A stretch of DNA of 64,000 nucleotides from Halorubellus salinus (GTDB taxonomy: Archaea; Halobacteriota; Halobacteria; Halobacteriales; Natrialbaceae). The position numbers and the translations under genes were made by a program. Shown piece by piece: positions 18,015 to 25,015 of this stretch. The stretch is from contig NZ_JAJCVI010000005.1 of the NCBI RefSeq assembly GCF_020567525.1, positions 310,001 to 374,000 of the forward strand. The letters run 5' to 3'. The notes under the pieces were generated by a model. That model was not told where the DNA came from and did not search any database. It saw nothing but the letters and a program-made list of their open reading frames with translations. How positions within the stretch are numbered: position 1 is the stretch's first letter; every line of letters begins with the position of its first letter.

Positions 18015-18503
18015 TCAGTACGAGATGCCCTGGTCGGTGACCTCGACGCGGAGTCCGTAGTAGACGCCGCCGCGGTCGAGGTACGCCATGGTGTCGTCCT
18101 GCCGGTCCAGGTGCTCGCGGACGCGACCGACGAACCGGTCGAACGCGTTGCTGGGGTCGCACGTCGAGTGGCCACCGTCGGTCGTGACGGCGTCGAGCAG
18201 GTCGCGTTCGTCGTCGCGCAGGTCCGCGAACCGTATCGGTGCGTACCCGCCGTCGAGGCTCGTGGTGGTGTGGTCGACGGCGATGGTGCTGTCGTAGTGT
18301 TCGTCCATCGCGTCGCGCTCCGCGCTGGTCTCGCAGTCGGGCGTGTGGTCCCACGCGGTCAGGTTCCCGGGCGCGGTGTGTTCGCTCTCGGTCCCGCCGC
18401 CGCCGGCGGGCGTGGAGAGGCAGCCGCCGAGTGCGGCGGTCGCGGTCGCTGCGGCGACGCCGACCGCGGTCTGGAGGAGTCGACGACGAGTGCGGTCGGG
18501 CAC
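18015..18503 (-). CDS. Tat-type lipoprotein, unknown function
   Basis: 162 residues: MPDRTRRRLLQTAVGVAAAT with an RRR motif, lipobox ALGGC at about residues 24-28 and a Gly/Thr-rich linker. The mature part has two cysteines (DCET and STCDPS) and no recognised domain. It is convergent with the winged-helix gene at 17683, 20 bp apart. Confidence 0.75.
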   Translation of the reverse strand: MPDRTRRRLLQTAVGVAAATATAALGGCLSTPAGGGGTESEHTAPGNLTAWDHTPDCETSAERDAMDEHYDSTIAVDHTTTSLDGGYAPIRFADLRDDERDLLDAVTTDGGHSTCDPSNAFDRFVGRVREHLDRQDDTMAYLDRGGVYYGLRVEVTDQGISY

Positions 18504-18568
18504 GTGCCACTCGTCGGTGGCGACGCAGGAAAAGGTGGCTCTAGCTGAAACGCGCGTTTCGCGGGCTC

Positions 18569-19159
18569 TCAGTCGTCGGCGGTGGTGGGGGCCTCTTCGC
18601 AGGGGTCGGTCGCGAACCGGCGGGCGTCGCGGACGACCGCGTCGCCGAGGTCGCGGAGGCGGGATTCGATGTCGGGGTCGGTGATGGCGCGGTCGTCGAG
18701 CGCGGTGGGGTCGGGGTCGAACTTGCTGGCGGCGTTCCGGATGCCGACCTGTTCGGGGACGACGTGGCCGTGGACGCCGCGGACGGTCGCTCGCATGTGG
18801 TCGAGCGTGGAGGCGTAGCTGCCGCCGCCGGCGGTGGCGACGAGGCCGACGACGGTGTCCTCGTACTCGTCCCAGCCGCAGTGGTCGTGGAAGTTCTTGA
18901 GCGCGCCCGTGAGCGAGCCGTGGTAGACGGGTGAACCCAGGAGGACGGCGTCGGCGTCCTCGACGGTCTGGAGGAGGTCCGCGACGCCCTGGTCGTCGAC
19001 GTCGGGGTCGTACATGGGGACGTTCTCGCGGCCGACGTCGAGGAGTTCGGTGGTCGCGCCGGCGCGCTCGGCGGCGTCGAGCGCGTACGTGAGTGCGGTT
19101 CGCGTGTAGGACGTCTCGCGGAGACTCCCGCAGACGGCGACGACGGAGACGGCTGTCAT
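18569..19159 (-). CDS. NADPH-dependent FMN reductase-like flavoprotein
   Basis: 196 residues with the flavodoxin-like fold of the NADPH-dependent FMN reductase family: an N-terminal phosphate-binding loop CGSLRETSYTRTAL, the VLLGSPVYHGSLTGALKNF segment that contacts the flavin, and a glycine-rich ATAGGGSYAS loop. Probably reduces flavin or quinones with NAD(P)H. It is monocistronic on the minus strand. Substrate unresolved. Confidence 0.88.
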   Translation of the reverse strand: MTAVSVVAVCGSLRETSYTRTALTYALDAAERAGATTELLDVGRENVPMYDPDVDDQGVADLLQTVEDADAVLLGSPVYHGSLTGALKNFHDHCGWDEYEDTVVGLVATAGGGSYASTLDHMRATVRGVHGHVVPEQVGIRNAASKFDPDPTALDDRAITDPDIESRLRDLGDAVVRDARRFATDPCEEAPTTADD

Positions 19160-19328
19160 TGCCTCGACTTGGAGACCCGCGTGGTTAAGCCCCGCGTCAT
19201 CGGGAGAATCGCGTGCGTCACGCGACAGTCGTTGGGATTACGGCGCAGTCGTCGGGGTCGCGGCGCGGTCGTGTTGGGGCGACGACGCGTCGAGAAAGTT
19301 GTATGGTACCGAGGCGCATGCTTGGGGT

Positions 19329-19823
19329 ATGGAGTCAGCCGGTCCATACGCGGACGCCGAGAACCGGCACGTCGCGACACGTGTCGTGGACGCAATAGAC
19401 AACGGGAGCGACCCGACGGCCGCACTCGACCTGCTCGCCGACGACGTTCGTATCGTCCACCCAGGCCGGGGTGTCGACGAGCGCGGCCGCGCGGCGGCCG
19501 TCGACTGCTGGACGCACTGGCACGCCGGCCTCCCCGACTACCGCGAGGACGTCGAACAGGTGGTCTGCGACGGCGACACCGTCGTCGTCTTCACCACGTG
19601 TCGCGGTACGCACGTCGGCGAACTCGACGGCATCCCGTCGACGGGTCACGCCGTCGAGGTACCACGCGTGCATCGGTTCCGCGTGAGCGACGGGCACGTC
19701 GTCGAGTGGTGGACGCTCACCGACCGGCGTGCGGTCGCCGAACAGCTCGGCGTCCAGCCGACGAGCCTCGGTGGCCTCGCCCGCGTCGGCCTCTCCGCGA
19801 TCAAGCGCGCCGTGAAGCGGTAA
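19329..19823 (+). CDS. SnoaL-like/NTF2-fold protein
   Basis: 164 residues from the ATG at 19329. The pattern VVDAIDNGSDPTAALDLLAD, followed by HPGRGVDERGRAAA, then WHAGLPDYREDVEQVVCDGD and VVEWWTLTDRRAVAEQLG is the SnoaL/ester-cyclase-like NTF2 fold, in which the pocket binds a small hydrophobic ligand. Many members have no known activity. The C-terminus ends in a basic helix (AIKRAVKR). Confidence 0.8.
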   Translation: MESAGPYADAENRHVATRVVDAIDNGSDPTAALDLLADDVRIVHPGRGVDERGRAAAVDCWTHWHAGLPDYREDVEQVVCDGDTVVVFTTCRGTHVGELDGIPSTGHAVEVPRVHRFRVSDGHVVEWWTLTDRRAVAEQLGVQPTSLGGLARVGLSAIKRAVKR

Positions 19824-19963
19824 CTGGCGGGATTCCGCGAGTGCGACCGGTGCACCTGCTCGCCTCGTGGAGCTGTGACTGGGGCGACACGACTATGAAC
19901 GTGGGAAGAACACACACGCGTAGGTTCTGGTCCGGGAACCCACGGCGTGCCGCGACGGCCGCC

Positions 19964-20095
19964 CTACCGGCCGTCGCGGTCGTTCGCGCTCGATGCGTCA
20001 CCGTCGCGGGACGCGAACACGGCGACCGCGAGCAGGACGTACCCCGCCTCGTTGCCCTGCGCGAGCAGGGACACGGCGCCGGTCGCCAGCGTCAT
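19964..20095 (-). CDS. Possible 43-residue membrane peptide
   Basis: ATG at 20095 to TAG at 19964-19966 encodes MTLATGAVSLLAQGNEAGYV followed by a hydrophobic stretch (LLAVAVFAS) and a polar acidic/basic tail (DGDASSANDRDG). One transmembrane helix is plausible and codon composition is good. It lies in an otherwise empty 550-bp region (19824-20373), the rest of which shows only G+C-rich palindromic sequence. No Shine-Dalgarno is evident; a leaderless transcript would be needed. Confidence 0.4.
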   Translation of the reverse strand: MTLATGAVSLLAQGNEAGYVLLAVAVFASRDGDASSANDRDGR

Positions 20096-20373
20096 GCGTA
20101 CCTTCGTTCGTATCGAGAGACACCTCCGCCGGGAGCTGTTTTCGACGCAGAGCGGCGTGCGTCGCGCTCGCGCGGCCGGTCGTCGCCGCCGGCGACGCGA
20201 GCTCGCGCCGACCGGCGCTATCGGTGATTACGACCGGGTATCGGAAAAGGGCGAGCGTAGCGCGGTGAAAGTGAAAGTGGAGCCGCGAACCGGCTGCAGT
20301 GCGCCGCTGGCCGCAGCCCAGCGGTCGTATCCCGTGGTGGGGTTTTTTCGCGTCGGCCGGCCTTCGGTCGCAC

Positions 20374-21774
20374 ATGGACGTCATCTCCTTCGGGACCGAC
20401 GGCTGGCGTGCGACGCTCGACGAGTTCACCGACCGACGCGTCCGCATCGTCGCACAGGCCGTCGCCAGTCACCTCCGCGAGACCGGCCGCGAGGGCGAGA
20501 CCGTCGGCGTCGGCTACGACGCCCGCGAGACCAGCGAGGGCTTCGCCGAGGAGCTCGCTCGCGTCCTCTGCGCGAACGGCTTCGACGTCCGCATGCCCGA
20601 ACGCGACCGCCCGACACCCCAGCTCGCGTGGGCGATCAAGGACCGCGAACTCGCCGGCGGCTGCATGATAACCGCGAGCCACAACCCACCCGAGTACAAC
20701 GGCGTGAAGTTCATCACGGACGACGGCTCGCCGGCGCTCCAGGACGTCACCGACTCCATCGTCTCCCACCTCGCCGAACCCGACCCGCTCCCCGAGGACG
20801 AATGGGGCGACGTCGAACGCGTCGACATGGTCGGCCCGCACTTCGAGCAATGCAAGCGCCGCGTCGCCGAGGTCGCCGACGCCGACCCCGAGAGCGAGTT
20901 CCTCGACGGGCTCCACGTCGTCTACGACGCCATCCACGGCTCCGGCCGCGACGTCACCGACCGCCTACTCGCGGACGCCGGCGCGGCCGTCGACCGACTG
21001 CGCTGCAGTGAGGACCCGACGTTCGGTGGCGCGCACCCCGAACCCAGCGAATCGAACCTCCAGGGGCTCGTCGACGCCGTCCGCGAGCGCGACGCCGACA
21101 TCGGTATCGCGAACGACGGCGACGCCGACCGCATCGCCGTCGTCACCCCCGACGGCTTCCTCGACGAGAACCTGTTCTTCGCCGCCATCTACGAGTACCT
21201 CCTCGAAACCAGCAATGGAGCCGCCGTCAGGACCGTCTCGACGACGTTCCTCGTCGACCGGGTCGCGGACGCCTACGGCGAATCCGTCCACGAGACCCCC
21301 GTCGGGTTCAAGTACGTCGCCGACGCGATGCGCGACTACGACCCCCTGATGGCCGGCGAGGAGTCCGGCGGGTTCGCCGTCCGCGGGCACCTCCGCCAGA
21401 AGGACGGCGTCTTCATGGCACTGCTCGCCGCCGCGGCAGCCAGCGAACGCCCGCTCGAAGCGCGCGTCGACGACCTCCTCGCCGAACACGGCGAGATCCA
21501 CCAGGGGAAGGTGAGCGTCGACTGCCCGGACGACCGCAAGCAGGGCGTCCTCGCCGACCTCGAGGACCACATCCCCGAGACCGTCGCGGGCGAACCGGTC
21601 GCGGACGTCGTCACCGTCGACGGCTTCAAGCTCCTCCTCGAGGACGGCTCGTGGACGCTCATGCGACCGAGCGGCACCGAACCGAAGCTCCGCGTGTACG
21701 CCGAAGCCGGGAGCGAAGCGCGCGTCGACGAACTGCTCGACGCGGGCCGCGACCTCGTCGAACCGCTCGTCTGA
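20374..21774 (+). CDS. Phosphoglucomutase/phosphomannomutase family
   Basis: 466 residues from the ATG at 20374 (MDVISFGTDGWRATLDEF). All alpha-phosphohexomutase landmarks are present: phosphoserine loop TASHNP at 100-105 (Ser102), Mg-binding DGDADR at 248-253, sugar-binding GEESGG, and phosphate-binding RPSGTEPKLR near the C-terminus. It interconverts hexose 1- and 6-phosphates for glycan and exopolysaccharide precursors. Haloarchaea carry several paralogues, so glucose versus mannose/glucosamine specificity is open. Confidence 0.94.
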   Translation: MDVISFGTDGWRATLDEFTDRRVRIVAQAVASHLRETGREGETVGVGYDARETSEGFAEELARVLCANGFDVRMPERDRPTPQLAWAIKDRELAGGCMITASHNPPEYNGVKFITDDGSPALQDVTDSIVSHLAEPDPLPEDEWGDVERVDMVGPHFEQCKRRVAEVADADPESEFLDGLHVVYDAIHGSGRDVTDRLLADAGAAVDRLRCSEDPTFGGAHPEPSESNLQGLVDAVRERDADIGIANDGDADRIAVVTPDGFLDENLFFAAIYEYLLETSNGAAVRTVSTTFLVDRVADAYGESVHETPVGFKYVADAMRDYDPLMAGEESGGFAVRGHLRQKDGVFMALLAAAAASERPLEARVDDLLAEHGEIHQGKVSVDCPDDRKQGVLADLEDHIPETVAGEPVADVVTVDGFKLLLEDGSWTLMRPSGTEPKLRVYAEAGSEARVDELLDAGRDLVEPLV

Positions 21775-21837
21775 GCGCTCGCCCCGAACCCCACAGTTGG
21801 CGGAACTGTTTTATTCCCGACCGTTCTCCATTCCGAC

Positions 21838-22371
21838 ATGACCGCCGGAGATGGCCTCGGCGAGATGCAGCGACTGCTGTCGGGGAAACCGGATACGGAG
21901 ACCGGACGAGGCGCCCCGGACAGCCTCCCACTCGTCTTCCTCGGCCTCGTCGTCGCCGGCACTCTCGGGTGCATCGTCGGCTACTACGGCCCCGGCCTCC
22001 CCGCCGGCCACAACGTCAACGTCGCCGTCCCCTACGCCGCCCTCGCGGCCCTCCTGTACGTGTTCGCGGTCGCCGGCGGCCCAGTCCACGTCCTCGAACG
22101 ACTGCTCGCCGGCGCCGTGACGTTCGCGTGGTTCTACGCGATGGCGCTCGACGACCACGTCGTCCGCCAGACTGTCGACGCCGACCCCACGCTCTCCGTG
22201 CTCGCCCCCGCTGCAGTCGTCGTCCTCGCCGTCGCACACCTCACCTGGCGTTCCGGCGTCCTCGACGGTCTCCGCTGGCCACGCGACGTCTACCCCCGCA
22301 TCCGGAACCTCGCATTCATCTACGCCCCAACCATCTACTTCGCCACCTGGAGCCTCGTCACCGCCCTCTGA
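21838..22371 (+). CDS. Hypothetical multi-pass membrane protein
   Basis: 177 residues with about five hydrophobic segments (LPLVFLGLVVAGTLGCIVGY, VPYAALAALLYVFAVAGG, AVTFAWFYAMAL, VLAPAAVVVLAVAHL, and IYAPTIYFATWSLVTAL at the end). No recognised family. It follows the phosphohexomutase by 63 bp on the same strand and could be co-transcribed. Confidence 0.75.
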   Translation: MTAGDGLGEMQRLLSGKPDTETGRGAPDSLPLVFLGLVVAGTLGCIVGYYGPGLPAGHNVNVAVPYAALAALLYVFAVAGGPVHVLERLLAGAVTFAWFYAMALDDHVVRQTVDADPTLSVLAPAAVVVLAVAHLTWRSGVLDGLRWPRDVYPRIRNLAFIYAPTIYFATWSLVTAL

Positions 22372-22516
22372 CCACCCCCGGACGTCCATCCACCACCCGA
22401 CGGTTCAAGTACGAGACCGCGGCCAGACCCCGCGTGCCCACTCACCGGGCGTGCGAGGAGTCGAGGCGGGAGCGGTGGACGCCCTCGCACGCCGCCGTCG
22501 TCCACCCTGCTCGCCA

Positions 22517-22999
22517 CTACCCAGCCAGCGACCGCTCGGCCCACAGCCGACCGTCCACGTCCGCAGCGTCGTCCACGACCTCGAAACCGAGCGCGTCGTA
22601 GAACGCGCGAACCCCAGGGTCGAACGCCACCGTGAGTCGCCGCTCCCGTTCGAGCGCCGCCACGACGAGCGCCCGCCCGACGCCCCGGCCGCGTCGCCGC
22701 CGCCTGACCGCGACCGCATCGACGTGCATCCCGCCGTCGCCAGCGACCACGTCGCCGTCCACTCGCTCATCGCCAGCGACCGCGTCGGGAAGTCCGACGT
22801 CGTCGAACGGGACGAGCACGAGCGCACCGACGACGCGGTCGTCGTCCACCGCAACGAGAACGTTCCCGCGAACGACTGCGTCGCTCACGGCATCGGTCTC
22901 CAGCATCGCACCGTCGAGCACGCGGCGCACGTCCAGTTCCTCGTCGACGCGCGCCTCGCGAACCACGACCGCCGAGTCGGTCGCCGCCGACACGGTCAC
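22517..22999 (-). CDS. GNAT family N-acetyltransferase
   Basis: 160 residues starting at a GTG at 22999, which overlaps the TGA of the preceding redoxin gene as GTGA, indicating translational coupling. It carries the acetyl-CoA-binding motif RRRRRGRGVGRALV and the C-terminal FYDALGFEVV typical of GNAT proteins. Substrate unknown; may be protein N-termini or small amines. Third gene of the samp2-redoxin-GNAT operon. Confidence 0.85.
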   Translation of the reverse strand: MTVSAATDSAVVVREARVDEELDVRRVLDGAMLETDAVSDAVVRGNVLVAVDDDRVVGALVLVPFDDVGLPDAVAGDERVDGDVVAGDGGMHVDAVAVRRRRRGRGVGRALVVAALERERRLTVAFDPGVRAFYDALGFEVVDDAADVDGRLWAERSLAG

Positions 23000-23493
23000 C
23001 CCTCGCGGTGCTCGTCGATGGCAGCCAGGAGGTCGTCGACGCTCGGCCGGTCGAACGTCGACCGACCCGCGTACGACCACACCACCGCCGGGCCAGCGTC
23101 GGCGTCGCGACAGTCCACCAGGATGGCCTCGGGCATCCGCCCGAGGAAGTCGCTCCACTTGCCGAGGAACCCGAACCGGACCGGTTGATCGTACGCGTCA
23201 CCGACCGCGACGTCGGGGTCCGCGAGCAACGGGAACGGAAGGTCGTACGCGTCCTGCCACTCCTGGACGTTCTCGCGGGGTTCGGGCACCACCGACACGA
23301 CCTCGGTCTCGCGCTCGCGGAACTCGTCGTAGCGTCCGGCCACGGTCCGTACTTGCTCGCGGCAGTTCGTACAGTAGTGGTCGCGCTGGAGCAAGACGAG
23401 GACGGAGTCGTGGTCGGCCGCGAGCGCCGACAGCGAGAGCGGGTCCGCGCCAGGGCCGACGTTCGCGAGCTCGAACTCGGGTGCACTCGACAT
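22996..23493 (-). CDS. Peroxiredoxin/redoxin-domain protein
   Basis: 165 residues from ATG 23493 (MSSAPEFELANVGPGADPLS); ATG 23505 is an alternative that would overlap the samp2 stop. Thioredoxin-like AhpC/TSA architecture: VLVLLQRDHYCTNCREQV supplies a CxxC redox pair, followed by PEPRENVQEWQDAYDLPFPL and LADPDVAVGDAY as in peroxiredoxin-like proteins. Likely a thiol reductase or peroxidase in the cytoplasm. It lies 4 bp after the samp2 stop codon region, so it is co-transcribed with that gene. Confidence 0.85.
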   Translation of the reverse strand: MSSAPEFELANVGPGADPLSLSALAADHDSVLVLLQRDHYCTNCREQVRTVAGRYDEFRERETEVVSVVPEPRENVQEWQDAYDLPFPLLADPDVAVGDAYDQPVRFGFLGKWSDFLGRMPEAILVDCRDADAGPAVVWSYAGRSTFDRPSVDDLLAAIDEHREG

Positions 23494-23497
23494 CGCG

Positions 23498-23698
23498 CTA
23501 TCCACCCTTCACGAGCCGCAGGACGGTCACGTGGTCGACGTTCACCGGTTGGTCTTCGGGGACTGGACGGCCGTCGACGAGGACCGTGACCTCGTGCGGG
23601 CTCAGGTCGACCGCCGACAGGAGGTCCGCGTACGTCGCGTCCGCGCCGGCGTCCACCTCGACATCGTCCTCGCCTTTCACGTCCACCGTCACCTGCAT
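23498..23698 (-). CDS. samp2: Ubiquitin-like small archaeal modifier protein SAMP2
   Basis: 66 residues with the beta-grasp MoaD/ThiS fold and the obligatory C-terminal diglycine (VLRLVKGG). The stretch DLSPHEVTVLVDGRPVPEDQ is nearly the haloarchaeal SAMP2 signature. In Haloferax, SAMP2 is adenylated by UbaA, conjugated to protein lysines and also acts as the sulfur carrier for tRNA wobble-uridine thiolation; that is family knowledge. It leads an operon with a redoxin and a GNAT protein. Confidence 0.93.
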   Translation of the reverse strand: MQVTVDVKGEDDVEVDAGADATYADLLSAVDLSPHEVTVLVDGRPVPEDQPVNVDHVTVLRLVKGG

Positions 23699-23779
23699 AC
23701 CGCACAGTATCGGGCGAGCGTGCTTCAGCGTGTCGGGAGTCGATGCCGAAAAATCGGGTTGTACGGGGGTCGGACGCCG

Positions 23780-24850
23780 TCAGGCCGCGGGGGCGTCGGT
23801 CGTCGCACCACGGCGGGCGTTCCGGCGGTCGCGGCGGTACCCGTCGAGCACGAGCGCGATGGCGCCGAGGCCGACGAGGAACACCAGGAACGTCAGGATG
23901 CCCCCGAGGATGGGGACGAGGCCGACGACCGCGGCGACGAGCAGGCCGACGGCGAGCGCCGCCCAGTCGTTCTCGACGTCGAGCCGCCCGAGCGTCCACG
24001 ACGCGGCCGCGAACCAACCGTAGACGACCGCGGTCCACGCGACGAGCGCGAACAGCATCGCGCCCAGGACCGTCAACGGGAGGCCGACGATCGTGAGTGC
24101 GAGCACGAGAAGGGCGAGCGGGACGGCGAAGAGCGCCAGGAACCCGAACGCGCCAGCGCGGACGGGCTGGCCGACGATGGTGTTGGAGATCTTCCGCGTG
24201 GTTCCGGGGAACGCGACGAGGAGGACCGCTCCGAGCACGAGGTTGGCGAGGAGCCCGTAGACGGCGCCGACGCCGTCAGGGATGGGGGAGAACTGGAACT
24301 CGGCCCCGCCGATGGAGTCGTCGCGGACGACGTCGCCCGCGATGGCGGCGCCGCTACGTTGCGTGAGGTCGCCGTCGTACCGGAGTTCACCGCCGAGGAC
24401 GGCGGTGTCGGCGACGAGGATGCGATCCGCACCGACGGCGACGTCACCGTCGACCTGGCCGGCGAGCGTCGCATCGGCCGCCCCGACGTTCACGCTCCCA
24501 GCGACGGCCCCGGCCTCGCCGAGGACGAACGTCGCGACGCCAGTGCTGACGTCACCACGAACCTCACCGTCGATGTGGAGGGTGGCTGCGGCGACGTTCA
24601 CGTCGCCGTTGACGACGCCGGTCTCGCTGATGCGGACCTCCGCGGCGACGCCATCGAGGTTCCCGTTCACCGTCCCGTGAACGACGACGGACGCGGCGGC
24701 GACCTGGAGGCTGTCGACCGTCTCACCGGGGCCGACGGTGACCGTCGACCCGGCGCGTGTTTCTGCAGCGGCCAGTCCCGGACCGGCCGCGAGCACGAGC
24801 GTCAGGACCATGACGAGCGCGAGGACTCGTCGAGCGATTAGAGTGCTCAT
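23780..24850 (-). CDS. Bactofilin-like polymer-forming membrane protein
   Basis: 356 residues. A signal peptide or membrane anchor (MSTLIARRVLALVMVLTLVL) is followed by a right-handed beta-helix of about 150 residues made of short repeated turns (VNGDVNVAAATLHIDGEVRG and similar GxVxGD units) typical of bactofilin/polymer-forming proteins. The C-terminal half has four or so membrane helices (LVLGAVLLVAFPG, FLALFAVPLALLVLALTIVG, and two more). The helix part would face outside if the first segment is cleaved. This architecture is widespread in haloarchaea but functionally undefined; a role in envelope organisation is inferred. Confidence 0.85.
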   Translation of the reverse strand: MSTLIARRVLALVMVLTLVLAAGPGLAAAETRAGSTVTVGPGETVDSLQVAAASVVVHGTVNGNLDGVAAEVRISETGVVNGDVNVAAATLHIDGEVRGDVSTGVATFVLGEAGAVAGSVNVGAADATLAGQVDGDVAVGADRILVADTAVLGGELRYDGDLTQRSGAAIAGDVVRDDSIGGAEFQFSPIPDGVGAVYGLLANLVLGAVLLVAFPGTTRKISNTIVGQPVRAGAFGFLALFAVPLALLVLALTIVGLPLTVLGAMLFALVAWTAVVYGWFAAASWTLGRLDVENDWAALAVGLLVAAVVGLVPILGGILTFLVFLVGLGAIALVLDGYRRDRRNARRGATTDAPAA

Positions 24851-25015
24851 GCATAGAGAGACGCGCGAAACGAGTATAGCCGAAGTCGCTGGTTCTCGCG
24901 CGCAGAGAACCGCGCGCATGGATACACAATCACTCGGTCGAGAACTGCGAACCATCCACCGCGGTCGTTCCGTCGTCTCGGGGGCTTTATCAGCGCCAGG
25001 GCCGTGGCCGAGAGT
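24851..25015. promoter_or_regulatory. Divergent promoter region of the bactofilin-like gene and rfcS
   Basis: For rfcS, CTTTATCAG at about 24984-24992 lies about 25-32 bp before the ATG at 25016, fitting a leaderless transcript. For the minus-strand gene, GGCTATACTCG at about 24874-24884 lies about 25-35 bp before its ATG at 24850. Confidence 0.4.
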
